DNA from: CALJFL01 sp039964455
GTDB lineage: Bacteria; Pseudomonadota; Gammaproteobacteria; Pseudomonadales; Halieaceae
Length of the DNA: 41,075 nt
Direction of reading: 5' to 3'
Assembly: GCA_039964455.1 (NCBI GenBank)
Contig: JBDVXK010000007.1
Coordinates: 1 to 41,075, forward strand
The first letter of the stretch is position 1, and the number at the start of each line of letters is the position of its first letter. Both the position numbers and the translations under genes were made by a program. Below are positions 8,187 to 17,308 of the stretch, piece by piece. Below the pieces are notes generated by a model, which made no database searches, had not been told where the DNA came from, and saw only the letters and a list, made by a program, of their open reading frames with translations.

Positions 8187-9560
8187 TTGAATAATGCAGT
8201 CGTCTGGCGATCGTCCAAGTTGAACCTCATTCCTGAATTTATTCAGCGCCGCATTGCGCACCGGCCGAATTTGGTCAAGATCGTCGATAATATCGGCTGG
8301 TTGTTTTTCGACAAGATCCTGCGCATGGGAGTCGGCCTTTTTGTCGGCGTCTGGATTGCGCGCTACCTTGGGCCTGAACAATTTGGCCTTTTCAATTTCG
8401 CCGCCGCTTTTGTCGGCTTGTTTGCCACCATTGCTGGTCTTGGTCTGCAGAGCATTGTGGTGCGTGATATTGTTCGGAACCCAGCCTGCACGGAAAAGAC
8501 CCTTGGTACCGCCGCGGCGTTGCAATTCTGCAGTGGCCTGTGTGCCTATGGACTAATTATTAGCACCATATTTTGGTTGCGCTCTGATGATGTGATGGCC
8601 AAACTGCTGGTCGCCGTACTCGGTACGGCAGTGCTGTTTAAGGCCAGTGAAGTGGCTGTCTACTGGTTTGAATCTCAGGTGTTATCGAAATACACCGTAT
8701 GGGTGCAAAACGTTTGTTTTGTCGGATTTGCCGCGATGAAAGTGTTGTTTGTGCTCAAAAGCGCTCCATTGCTCGCCTTCGCGTTGGCCACGATGGCCGA
8801 AGCGATTGTCGTCGCGATTCTGATGCTGGTCATGCTTAATCTTCACGGGCCAAATTTGCGGCAGTTGAGGATTACAGCGACGAGAGCTAAAGAGTTGCTA
8901 GCGGATAGCTGGCCACTTCTGCTCTCGGGGATCGCTATCATGATCTACATGAAAATCGACCAAGTTATGCTAGGGCAGATGGTGGACGACGAAGCAGTGG
9001 GCATTTACAGCGTCGCCGTACGTATCAGTGAGGTATGGTATTTCATCCCGATTATGATCGCCGCCTCAGTTTTCCCCGCAATACTCGAGACAAAGAAGAG
9101 AAGCGAGGGTCAATATTATAAACGTTTGCAGTACCTTTATGATCTGGTGACGTGGCTTTCTATATGCGTTGCGTTGCCGATGACATTTTTGTCAAGCTTT
9201 GTCGTAATATTGCTCTTCGGTGAAGCTTATGCGGCTGCGGGTGGGGTGTTGGCCATCCATGTATGGGCGGGATTGTTTGTTTCAATGGGTGTGGCGAGAG
9301 GAAAGTGGCTGCTTGCAGAAAATTTGCAAAACATTGGGTATTGGTATATCGGACTTGGGATGATAACGAACGTGGTTTGCAACTATTTAGCGATACCATA
9401 TTTTGGAATGACTGGAGCAGCATTCACGACTTTGATTTCGCAAGCTGTTACAGCCATTATTGCGCCTGCATTGTTTCAGAAAACGAGAATTTCATCGTGG
9501 ATGCTATTAAGTAGTTTGAATCCCACACATTGTTACCGTTTGATACGATCATTCGAGTAA
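8187..9560 (+). CDS. Wzx-type polysaccharide flippase (MOP superfamily)
   Basis: This is a predicted inner-membrane transporter that flips lipid-linked glycan repeat units to the periplasm. The 457-residue protein is hydrophobic, with about 12 predicted spans. It carries the N-terminal pattern WLFFDKILRMGVGLFVGVWIARYLGPEQFG typical of repeat-unit transporters, and a mid-protein KIDQVMLGQM segment. The only starts are TTG codons at 8187 and 8220; no strong ribosome site marks either, so the start is uncertain. The 5' half is G+C-richer than the genes that follow. It is the first gene of the glycan locus. Confidence 0.85.
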   Translation: MNNAVVWRSSKLNLIPEFIQRRIAHRPNLVKIVDNIGWLFFDKILRMGVGLFVGVWIARYLGPEQFGLFNFAAAFVGLFATIAGLGLQSIVVRDIVRNPACTEKTLGTAAALQFCSGLCAYGLIISTIFWLRSDDVMAKLLVAVLGTAVLFKASEVAVYWFESQVLSKYTVWVQNVCFVGFAAMKVLFVLKSAPLLAFALATMAEAIVVAILMLVMLNLHGPNLRQLRITATRAKELLADSWPLLLSGIAIMIYMKIDQVMLGQMVDDEAVGIYSVAVRISEVWYFIPIMIAASVFPAILETKKRSEGQYYKRLQYLYDLVTWLSICVALPMTFLSSFVVILLFGEAYAAAGGVLAIHVWAGLFVSMGVARGKWLLAENLQNIGYWYIGLGMITNVVCNYLAIPYFGMTGAAFTTLISQAVTAIIAPALFQKTRISSWMLLSSLNPTHCYRLIRSFE

Positions 9561-9578
9561 AAATTTAATTTTTCTGTG

Positions 9579-10793
9579 ATGAGTTCTATGGGTACCTTAA
9601 AGTTAGTTGGTGATTGGGCTCCTTGTGAGAGAAAGGTAGCTCCACTTTCGTTCGACACCAAATTAATCATGAACCTTGAGGCTCCAGTTTTACCAAATGG
9701 GCCGGCCAAGTTTGAAAGAAGTGAGAAGGCCGGCCCTTCTTTGTTCAATTTGGAATTTCCATCTAATGATCATGCCGGGATTGCGATTCTTTCTAACAAT
9801 CACCTGATGGACTTTGGACTAAGGGGTCTGGAGGAGGCCACCAAAATAATCAAGGGTGCAGGTTGGCTTTATGCCGGTGCGGGTTTATCAAAGTCGGCTA
9901 GTCAGGCGCCACTCATTATGGATTGGAGCGGCACTCGTGTTGGGGTTCTTGCGCGCTGTGAGACTCAGTTTGGTATTGCTACAGAGGCAAGGGCTGGCGT
10001 CGCGGGCTTCGACGCCAGTATTTACGATCAAATTCGCTTGTTAAAATGCGAGGTTGATATCCTGATAATTTCCGTGCATGCAGCGGCCGAGATGGTGCCA
10101 TGGCCATCGCCCAGGCGTCAGGAAACATGGCGCTCGTTGGTTGACGCAGGCGCTGACGTGGTTCACGGCCACCACGCGCATGTGCCGCAAGGTTGGGAGG
10201 AATACAATGGCGGCTTAATTTTCTACGGGCTGGGCAATTTTTGCGTTGATCCGGATAAATGGGGTTGGCATCCACAGGGTTTATGGTCCTTAGCACCTGA
10301 GTTGACGAAGACCACTCGAGGCATCGCCATGAGGCCCAAGACGACGGTTATTGATGATCTTGGTGATCGAATTCGTATTCGAGAAGCCGACGAAGCCGAG
10401 AATACTATGCATCTTACCTACCTTCACCAATGCAATCTGCCGCTAGGTGACTCAGTACTACTTGAGGGTTTATGGCAAGAAGCCTCAATCAAAATGTACA
10501 CTGAATATTTTGCGAAATGGCTTGGCTTCAAGTCACCTTCTTTTTTTGGGAGTAATCTATATATAATCCGCAGGCGGCTCGAGAGATTAAAAAATTTACT
10601 ATTAACAGGTCAAGGTGAGTTGGATAGTTGCGGCCCGCAGCGCAGTCGATACCTGCTCTGGTATCATCTGTTTGCCTGCGATAGTCACAATGATGCCATC
10701 GGAACAGCGCTGGGTGTTTTGAGCGGTGAACTTGAGGATATGAGAACTAACCAGACAGCTTTCATGATCGACCAATTGGTGTTCAAGCGATAA
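9579..10793 (+). CDS. CapA/PgsA-like metallophosphoesterase-fold protein
   Basis: The protein matches the bacterial capsule-synthesis CapA family, named from poly-gamma-glutamate synthesis and with a calcineurin-like fold. Recognisable elements in order are LVGDWAP, MNLEAPV, LSNNHLMDFGLRGLEEA, ISVHAAAEMVPWPSPRRQ, then ADVVHGHHAHVPQGWE and IFYGLGNF. Likely metal ligands (the Asn-His pair and the GHHAH histidines) are intact. No signal peptide or membrane anchor is visible, unlike classical CapA, so it is probably cytosolic. The C-terminal 150 residues, from about 255, are not recognisable. GTG 9576, ATG 9579 and ATG 9588 are alternative starts. No poly-glutamate ligase gene is present, so a role in glycan modification is inferred. 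Confidence 0.75.
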   Translation: MSSMGTLKLVGDWAPCERKVAPLSFDTKLIMNLEAPVLPNGPAKFERSEKAGPSLFNLEFPSNDHAGIAILSNNHLMDFGLRGLEEATKIIKGAGWLYAGAGLSKSASQAPLIMDWSGTRVGVLARCETQFGIATEARAGVAGFDASIYDQIRLLKCEVDILIISVHAAAEMVPWPSPRRQETWRSLVDAGADVVHGHHAHVPQGWEEYNGGLIFYGLGNFCVDPDKWGWHPQGLWSLAPELTKTTRGIAMRPKTTVIDDLGDRIRIREADEAENTMHLTYLHQCNLPLGDSVLLEGLWQEASIKMYTEYFAKWLGFKSPSFFGSNLYIIRRRLERLKNLLLTGQGELDSCGPQRSRYLLWYHLFACDSHNDAIGTALGVLSGELEDMRTNQTAFMIDQLVFKR

Positions 10794-10856
10794 AAGCGTC
10801 GAAATGATTAATAGTGCGAAGGTGAGTCCTAATCATAAAATTAGTCGGGAATACCT

Positions 10857-12587
10857 ATGATAAAGGCATTCTTAATCACGGGTGAAAGCTCGAAATTTGA
10901 CCATCATCGTGCATTTTCCCACTTAAAAAAAATTGCTGATAGGTATGCGCAAAGTATAGTAGAGCATAGGTTGTTCGGATTTCAGATAAGTGTTGTTGGA
11001 TCAGGTACGGTTGATATCACTGACGAATACGTTGCCTTCACTTTGTGTGTAGATGAGCTCAACGTAAGTTCAGATAGGTTTCTAAAAATAAAAGTTAGTA
11101 AAGCCGGAGTGCATGCCGAAAATGATTACGCTGGCTCCATACCTTTTTATTACTCAAATAGATCAGATTTCTGTGCCTCGAATATTGAGCCTTGTGTATT
11201 CATGGCTACCGGATCATCAATCGATGACCTCAGCCCGGAGAACATGTATGGTTATTTAAAATATGGTCATTTTATTTGGGATGAAACCGCTTGGAAGCAC
11301 ATCTACCAGATGCTTCCAGATTCTTCTTACTTGTTTGATGCTTTAGGGTTGCTCAGGCGACAGTTTAGTAAAAAAACTGTCTTTTCAAGCGAAGATAGAT
11401 GTAATTTGAATGAGATGCAGGTAGCTGATGAGCTATTTGAACTCAATCAACGGCTTGTGAGTAACTCACTGAAAGACTACGACGAGATTATCTTGCCTTT
11501 AAGTTCTGGTTATGATTCCAGGATGATCTTTGCTGTAGTCTCTAATGACCCTGCTCTTAAGAAGAAGACAAAGTGCTTTACCTATGGCTGTGAAGGCTCT
11601 GTTGAAGTCGAGGCTGCACGACGCTTGACGAAAAATAAGCAGGTAGAATGGTCTTTTGTGGACCTCCCGTGCCATTTTCTTGAGGCTTCAAAACTCTCAG
11701 AAATTTCAGACATCTTTGGCGCATCTCTTCACATGCACGGGATGTACCAAATTGAATTTCTTCGTGAAATACAAAAAACAAACGCTATGGGCGATAGATC
11801 TGCACTGACTTCGGGGTTTATGACAGGTGTGCCAGCGGGCCAGCACAATGGTCTACTAAATATTTTTAATTCATCGGCTTCATTGGCCGAGGCCATGGAT
11901 AGATTTCCGCAAAGTGGAGTATGGGCTGCTGCAGAGTTAGAGCAGCTTCCCATTTTTGAAGGTAAAGCTTATGAGGATGTAGCTGAAGCTAGGTTTCGGC
12001 AGGCGTTTGATAGGTTTGAGGGCCATATATTTCAGAAACTGGTCATGTTAGATGTGTGGACGCGGCAGAGACAATTTATTAGTTACTACCCTAGAACACT
12101 CGAGTGGTTGATGCCTGTTATTAGTCCTCATATGAAATCTGAATATGCAAATTTTTTTCTATCACTCAGTAAAAAGCATTTGTGGAATCGAAAAGCAGTT
12201 GAGTTAATGTTTGCTCGCCATTACAAAGATCTGGCAAAGGTAATATCAAATAGCAATGGAACCAGGGCTATTGCCAACCCTCTAGAGGGGCCTAAATTTC
12301 AAGTCTCTAGGGTTTTAAGTCGATTTGGTCTCGGGCGCATGGTGCCAAAATCGTTAAAATACGATTCTTTTGAATTCAACTTAAAATCCGTTAACTTAGT
12401 CGGCGAAGATGCGTTTTACCCCGCATTTGATCCTGTTTGGACCTCTAACAATCTGAATGATTGGGCTGGTGGTAACGAGATGTCCCGGCGGCTCTTTAAC
12501 GAAGCTATAGCTGGTAATATCGACTCTTATAGCAAGTACATTCGATTACAGTCAGTATTTCTCAATCTCCAGCTAGATGGTAAATAG
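10857..12587 (+). CDS. Asparagine-synthase-like protein (PP-loop amidotransferase family)
   Basis: The 576-residue protein resembles the AsnB superfamily found in some polysaccharide loci. The ATP-pyrophosphatase loop is LSSGYDSRM (S216-S221 region), a variant of the usual SGGxDS. It is followed by FTYGCEGSVEVEAARRL, the counterpart of the AsnB segment that precedes substrate binding. The N-terminal third stands where the glutaminase domain would be but lacks the catalytic Cys at position 2, so it probably uses ammonia or another nucleophile. The substrate is unknown; a sugar uronate or an amino-acid decoration is possible. Hand counts on sampled lines give about 33-43% G+C, well below the flanking housekeeping genes. 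Confidence 0.7.
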   Translation: MIKAFLITGESSKFDHHRAFSHLKKIADRYAQSIVEHRLFGFQISVVGSGTVDITDEYVAFTLCVDELNVSSDRFLKIKVSKAGVHAENDYAGSIPFYYSNRSDFCASNIEPCVFMATGSSIDDLSPENMYGYLKYGHFIWDETAWKHIYQMLPDSSYLFDALGLLRRQFSKKTVFSSEDRCNLNEMQVADELFELNQRLVSNSLKDYDEIILPLSSGYDSRMIFAVVSNDPALKKKTKCFTYGCEGSVEVEAARRLTKNKQVEWSFVDLPCHFLEASKLSEISDIFGASLHMHGMYQIEFLREIQKTNAMGDRSALTSGFMTGVPAGQHNGLLNIFNSSASLAEAMDRFPQSGVWAAAELEQLPIFEGKAYEDVAEARFRQAFDRFEGHIFQKLVMLDVWTRQRQFISYYPRTLEWLMPVISPHMKSEYANFFLSLSKKHLWNRKAVELMFARHYKDLAKVISNSNGTRAIANPLEGPKFQVSRVLSRFGLGRMVPKSLKYDSFEFNLKSVNLVGEDAFYPAFDPVWTSNNLNDWAGGNEMSRRLFNEAIAGNIDSYSKYIRLQSVFLNLQLDGK

Positions 12588-12602
12588 AAAGTTACGGTTG
12601 CC

Positions 12603-13574
12603 ATGTCCATACAAACACCAGTCGCATATATCGTATTTAATCGCCCTCAACACACGGAGAAGACGTTTGCAGTGCTGCGAAAGCTGCAACCTGCACACTT
12701 GTTCATTATTGCTGACGGTCCTCGTTCTAGTCATCCTACCGACGCTGAGCGTTGTTTGGCAGTGCGCAAAATTGTAGATCAGGTAGACTGGCCGTGTGAG
12801 GTAAGGCGCAATTATGCAGATAGTAATCTAGGACTTAAACGGCGCATAAGTAGTGGGCTTGACTGGGTTTTTGAGGAGGTCGAACGTGCCATCATTTTGG
12901 AAGATGACTGTGTGGCACACCCTGACTTCTTTACTTTTTGCGATGATCTGTTAGACCGTTTTGCAGACAATGAAAAAATTTACGTGATCACTGGTAACAA
13001 CTTTCAGAATGGCCATTGGCGCGGCGAAGCATCGTATTACTTTTCCAGATACAACCATTGTTGGGGCTGGGCAACCTGGAGACGAGCATGGAAAAATTAT
13101 GAAGGCGATTTGCCTTTTTGGCCGGAGTGGCATGATTCAAAGGATTGGCAAGAAACAGTAACTGACAGGCGTGAACGAAGGTACTGGGGGAGGATATTTG
13201 ATCATGTTTGTTCAAACAAAATTGATTCATGGGCCTATCCATGGACGGCATGCGTTTGGAAGTCTGGCGGTTTGACCGCAACACCTAATGTGAACTTGGT
13301 GAGCAATATTGGATTTGGGTCAGATTCAACACACACCGCTTCATTGAACAGTCCATTCGCAGCTATGGCGACTAAGGCGCTGGGTCAAATTACTCACCCA
13401 TCAGCGGTTGTTCGGGATGCGGAGGCGGATGGCCATGTCTTCGACCAACATTTTCGGCGAAGTTGGTCCCACACGCTCCTTCGAGCGGTTGAAACCTCTT
13501 ACCGGTTTCTAAAGCGCAGAGTTGCTTGGTGCGTCAAACAAATGCGTTCCTCGCTCGGAGGAATGCGTGACTGA
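12603..13574 (+). CDS. GT-A-fold glycosyltransferase (HlpA/GNT-I-like)
   Basis: The 323-residue protein begins VAYIVFNRPQHTEKTFAVLRKLQP, which is typical of the hemolytic-protein-HlpA-like or GNT-I-like glycosyltransferase group. The metal/nucleotide motif is ILEDDCVAHPDFF (about 98-110), and an aromatic block YNHCWGWATWRRAWK (about 150-164) is characteristic. It starts 15 bases after the asparagine-synthase-like gene and overlaps the methyltransferase gene by eight bases. Its sugar specificity cannot be read from the sequence. Confidence 0.8.
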   Translation: MSIQTPVAYIVFNRPQHTEKTFAVLRKLQPAHLFIIADGPRSSHPTDAERCLAVRKIVDQVDWPCEVRRNYADSNLGLKRRISSGLDWVFEEVERAIILEDDCVAHPDFFTFCDDLLDRFADNEKIYVITGNNFQNGHWRGEASYYFSRYNHCWGWATWRRAWKNYEGDLPFWPEWHDSKDWQETVTDRRERRYWGRIFDHVCSNKIDSWAYPWTACVWKSGGLTATPNVNLVSNIGFGSDSTHTASLNSPFAAMATKALGQITHPSAVVRDAEADGHVFDQHFRRSWSHTLLRAVETSYRFLKRRVAWCVKQMRSSLGGMRD

Positions 13575-14418
13575 TCTGGCAACACTTGTCCCGGCGGTTG
13601 CGTTGCAACAGCTGACCTTGGAAGAGCAGGTTTACTTACGGGAAATATTCGATCGTTTCGACGGTTATCCAAAGTTAGAACAGGTTTGGCAGCTTATGGA
13701 TGAGCAATGGGTTGCCTTGGGCTGCGATCCCGAACACATGGATGATAGGGTAGCGCGTTTTTACCGGCATCCAGTCTGGATGCTTAATGGGTTATTTATT
13801 GAGCAGCATTTACTAAGTATGGAGAATCGGGTTGCGTTCACCTATTGGGTGGTGGCGCATCGCCCGACGCGCGTAGCCGACTTTGGTGGTGGCTTCGGAG
13901 GGCTGGCGCGTCTGATAGGGCAAGCTTTACCAGATGCACAAATTGAAGTGGTTGAGCCATATCCGCACGCTGCTGCCATTGCCATATCAGAGGACGCTCC
14001 GAATGTGAGATTCGTGCCTAAGCTTACCGGGGACTACGATTTACTAATCGCGACAGATGTTTTTGAGCATGTACCTGATCCACTTGGACTGGCGCTCGAG
14101 ACGGCTGAGCACTTGCGCGTCGATGGGCAATACCTGATCGCTAACTGTTTTCAGCCGGTGATCCTATGCCATTTACCACAACTCTTCTATTTCAATATGG
14201 GGTGGGATTCGGCCATGCGAGCTCTGGGGTTGGTGCCCGGTGATCGGGTCGAGTACGCGAGGGCATATCGACGATTGGAAAAGCTGGATGTTGCAGAGGC
14301 ACGCAAAGTCGGTGATTTTGCTCGTAGACTCTACCCTTGGTTCCAGTACTTGCCAGGTCACGGGAAACTAATAGGCGAGGTCTTGTTAGGTGCTTTTTTC
14401 GGACTGCGAAAATCGTGA
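13567..14418 (+). CDS. SAM-dependent methyltransferase (class I)
   Basis: The 283-residue protein has a Rossmann SAM-binding core: motif I VADFGGGFGGLARLIG (about 102-117), an acidic strand end VVEPYP, and the post-motif IATDVFEHVPDP (about 158-169). The frame is open upstream to 13522, but the GTG at 13567 has a GGAGG ribosome site five bases ahead, inside the previous gene. That start gives an eight-base overlap and translational coupling. In this locus it probably methylates a sugar or terminal glycan residue; the target is not evident. Confidence 0.8.
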   Translation: MTDLATLVPAVALQQLTLEEQVYLREIFDRFDGYPKLEQVWQLMDEQWVALGCDPEHMDDRVARFYRHPVWMLNGLFIEQHLLSMENRVAFTYWVVAHRPTRVADFGGGFGGLARLIGQALPDAQIEVVEPYPHAAAIAISEDAPNVRFVPKLTGDYDLLIATDVFEHVPDPLGLALETAEHLRVDGQYLIANCFQPVILCHLPQLFYFNMGWDSAMRALGLVPGDRVEYARAYRRLEKLDVAEARKVGDFARRLYPWFQYLPGHGKLIGEVLLGAFFGLRKS

Positions 14419-15647
14419 AGGTGTCACATCTAAGCTGCACCGACATCGACGGCGGCGCAGCCCGTGCGGCATATCGAATACACAAAGCGCTTCGGAGAAA
14501 TAGCGTTGAATCGACGATGCTAGTAAATCAGACTAGTATTGGCGATTGGACGGTTCGCGGACCAGAAAAGAAGTGGCGGAAACTTTGGGCAGAGCTTCGT
14601 GGACCTATCGGGAGAATCCCCAATAGACTACTCCGTACCTCAAACAACGCACCTAGATCGCCTTCGCTGCTACCATCATGCTGGCCTAAAACCATTAACT
14701 CCAGTTCTGCGGACCTTGTAAATATCCATTGGGTGCAGGACGAAATGCTGTCTATCGCAGATTTCGGCCGCATTGAAAAACCGATAGTCTGGACGCTACA
14801 TGATATGTGGGCCTTCTGTGGTGCGGAGCATTACTCTGAGGACTTCCGCTGGAGGAATGGCTACCGAAGAGATAATCGCCCTGCGAGCGAATCGGGCTTT
14901 GACCTCAATCGTTGGACTTGGCTTCGCAAACTAAAGCATTGGCGCCATCCAGTACATATTGTCACCCCCAGTCGATGGCTGGCCGAATGCGCGAGCACTA
15001 GTGCGTTAATGGGGGACTGGCCGGTGAGCGTTATCCCCAACTGTGTGGACACCAAACTTTGGAGGCCGCTCGAGCAAGGTCTGGCGCGCGAGGTTTTAGG
15101 CTTACCGACAAGTGTGCCACTCTTGCTGTTTGGCGCTATGGGTGGTGCCGATGATCCCCGCAAGGGGTTTAGTTTATTTGCAGGGGCGCTCGATTACCTT
15201 CGAGGAAAAATCCCCGATCTGGAACTGGTGGTTTTTGGTGAGATGGCTCCGCGCAGCCCGCCCGATCTCGGCTTTCCCTTGCACTATATCGGCCATTTGC
15301 ATGATGACTACAGTCTGCGTTTGATTTACAGCGCAGTGGACGCGATGGTTATCCCCTCGTTGCAGGACAACCTTCCTAATACAGCGTTGGAGGCTCATGC
15401 CTGTGGTACGCCCATTGTTGCTTTTAATATTGGTGGTATGCCAGATGTCGTGGATCATAAAACCACGGGTTATCTTTCCGAAGCTTTCGATAGAGAGGAC
15501 TTAGCCACAGGTATTCAATGGGTGCTTGATTCCTCTACTGGAGAGCAACTCCGACTAAATTCTAGAAGAAAAGCCGAAGACAGTTTTTCCCAAGATCGTG
15601 TTGCCAAGCAATATATAGAACTCTATAGAAAAGTTTTATCTGGATGA
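14415..15647 (+). CDS. Glycosyltransferase family 4
   Basis: The 410-residue GT-B protein starts with HLSCTDIDGGAARAAYRIHKAL, the acceptor-side loop typical of GT4 enzymes. It has WTLHDMWAFCG (about 126-136) and the nucleotide-sugar half with LLFGAMGGADDPRKG (about 236-250). The EX7E-type region is IPSLQDNLPNTALEAHACGTPIV (about 311-333). The GTG at 14415 overlaps the methyltransferase stop as GTGA, giving tight coupling; earlier starts in the frame lie inside that gene. It closes the first + strand transcription block, and a 500-base gap follows. Confidence 0.85.
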   Translation: MKVSHLSCTDIDGGAARAAYRIHKALRRNSVESTMLVNQTSIGDWTVRGPEKKWRKLWAELRGPIGRIPNRLLRTSNNAPRSPSLLPSCWPKTINSSSADLVNIHWVQDEMLSIADFGRIEKPIVWTLHDMWAFCGAEHYSEDFRWRNGYRRDNRPASESGFDLNRWTWLRKLKHWRHPVHIVTPSRWLAECASTSALMGDWPVSVIPNCVDTKLWRPLEQGLAREVLGLPTSVPLLLFGAMGGADDPRKGFSLFAGALDYLRGKIPDLELVVFGEMAPRSPPDLGFPLHYIGHLHDDYSLRLIYSAVDAMVIPSLQDNLPNTALEAHACGTPIVAFNIGGMPDVVDHKTTGYLSEAFDREDLATGIQWVLDSSTGEQLRLNSRRKAEDSFSQDRVAKQYIELYRKVLSG

Positions 15648-16153
15648 TTCTTATCTGAGACTTCATGTCGGAATACGGCAAACAGTATCGTAATGAATTT
15701 TGCGGTCCAACTGCTTTTTCTGTTCCGTCTAGAAGTGAAATGGGCGCTCTCAGTAATGTGTAGATTGGCTGGGGCAGTATTTTAACGGCGACTCCCAATG
15801 GTGGCTTGCCATCCGGAAGGATGTCAGGTTTGGCGCCGCTTAGTTTCGCTTCAAACATAAATTCAAGGCGAATATGATTTGGATAAAACGATATTCAAAC
15901 GTACACGGGGATAGATCCCTTTATTGCGATTTAAAGTACTGTGATAATAATATTTAGACCCTACACTCTGAGGTGTGGAAATTTTTGTAAGGCCTATAAT
16001 CAAATAAGCTTTGAGTTAACCCCTAAGCTATGTCAATTCCTCTATTACTCGTGATCAAGTATCATCAGCGCTGTCAGGAAGACATTTTCTTACAGGTGCT
16101 GCAACCTCCGTTCGAAATCTATTCCCTATTCATTTAGCAGAGAGGGTGTGAGA
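15648..16153. other. Gene-free stretch splitting the glycan locus in two
   Basis: About 500 AT-rich bases separate the two + strand blocks of the locus. The left half holds a protein-like - strand frame described separately. The right half contains a TATAAT-like box near 15997-16002 without a convincing -35, so a promoter for the second block is likely but not proven. I saw no transposon ends, tRNA or complete gene. No ops/JUMPstart-type GGCGGTAG element was found. Confidence 0.6.
15660..15890 (-). pseudogene. Possible remnant of an unidentified gene
   Basis: On the - strand a frame reads smoothly from about 15890 with NHIRLEFMFEAKLSG followed by KPDILPDGKPPLG and LLDGTEK. These look like real protein rather than a chance frame. 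It is closed upstream by TGA within about 20 codons of the ATG at 15858, and it runs into the antisense of the preceding glycosyltransferase. I do not recognise the family. It could equally be a fortuitous frame. Confidence 0.2.
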
Positions 16154-17308
16154 GTGACTTCACCTCTTAAAGTTACGTTATTATCTAATTTTGGGCTGCC
16201 TATACGTGGTGTAAGCCCATATTCTAGCATGCTGCTGTCAGCCCTCAAGAAATACAGGGATGATTTTGTAGTCACGGCCATTGACTATAGATCTGCCTAT
16301 CCCACTTTTGCTTCTCCTAACCCATCAGCCTTAGACCTAGATTCGGATAGAAAGAGTGATGTGCATTACGCGAGTCCCAAGAGTTGGCGGAAATTTTGTA
16401 CTGAAGCTGAAGATGTAGTTCATATTCAATATTGGACGCAGTTTGGTGCTTATTATTTATTGTACATATGTAAATATCTAAGAAAACTGGGGAAAAAATC
16501 GATTCTAACGGTTCACAACCCGGTAGCACATGAAACACTATTCCTTTTAGGTCGATTTGAGAAAGCGCTGTTCAGATCCGTTGATTGCGTGATCGTGCAT
16601 ACTGAAAAAGGCGCTGAGATTTTGAGAGAAGCGACTGCAAATACTGAACCTCCCAGAGTGGTGGTGATTCCTCATGGTATTAAATTGGTACCCGCTATCG
16701 AGGACAAACCGCAGCAGTCTTATATTTTGATGTTTGGGAATATTCGTAAGTATAAGGGTACAGATATACTGCTAGACGCTTGGGAGCAAATTTTTGAGGA
16801 CTTTCCTGACTATAAGCTTATATTAGCCGGTAGGATATGGGGGCAGGGCGGTGGAATGATCCGTAGGTTTATGAATCAGTTGCTTGGGGGTAGTGAGTTT
16901 TCCTCGGATATCTTGCGTAGGCTTAGTCGAGCGAATGAGATAAATATTGAACCTAGAATTGGTTTTATTGAGGAAGAGGAGTTGGATGAGCTGATTCTGA
17001 GCGCAAGTATTTGTGTTTTTCCGTACAGGGAATTTTCAGGCCAGTCCGGTGCTGCATCTCTGGCAGCTGGGGCGGGAATCCCTATCGTTACTTCTGATTT
17101 ACCTGGACTATCTGCCTTGAATATCGATTCCACGTATATCGTATCGCCTCTGAATCCGGCGAGTCTGGCTAAGACATTGGCGGAGTGCTTAAAGAAGGAT
17201 GGTGCAACTGCCAGATCATTGCAACGGGAAATAGCTGAGAACTATTCTTGGGAGCGAGTCGCTAAAGCACACCTTGAATTGTATCGGGAAGTAGCATCTG
17301 TTGATTAA
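16154..17308 (+). CDS. Glycosyltransferase family 4
   Basis: The 384-residue GT-B protein has an N-terminal SNFGLPIRGVSPYS loop, TVHNPVAHETLF at about residue 120, and the GT4 donor-domain start MFGNIRKYKGTDILLDAWE (about 193-211). A late FPYREFSGQSGAASLAAGAGIPIV stands in for the EX7E region, with Gln-Ser where the first Glu-type residue is often found. GTG codons at 16148 and 16154 are both possible. I prefer 16154 because the GAGAGGG site then lies at normal spacing. It opens the second block of the locus. Confidence 0.82.
   Translation: MTSPLKVTLLSNFGLPIRGVSPYSSMLLSALKKYRDDFVVTAIDYRSAYPTFASPNPSALDLDSDRKSDVHYASPKSWRKFCTEAEDVVHIQYWTQFGAYYLLYICKYLRKLGKKSILTVHNPVAHETLFLLGRFEKALFRSVDCVIVHTEKGAEILREATANTEPPRVVVIPHGIKLVPAIEDKPQQSYILMFGNIRKYKGTDILLDAWEQIFEDFPDYKLILAGRIWGQGGGMIRRFMNQLLGGSEFSSDILRRLSRANEINIEPRIGFIEEEELDELILSASICVFPYREFSGQSGAASLAAGAGIPIVTSDLPGLSALNIDSTYIVSPLNPASLAKTLAECLKKDGATARSLQREIAENYSWERVAKAHLELYREVASVD

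Noticed and set aside
10857..12587. Lasso-peptide cyclase or beta-lactam synthetase identity for the AsnB-like protein
   Set aside because: No precursor peptide, leader peptidase or partner genes are nearby, and the context is glycosyltransferases.
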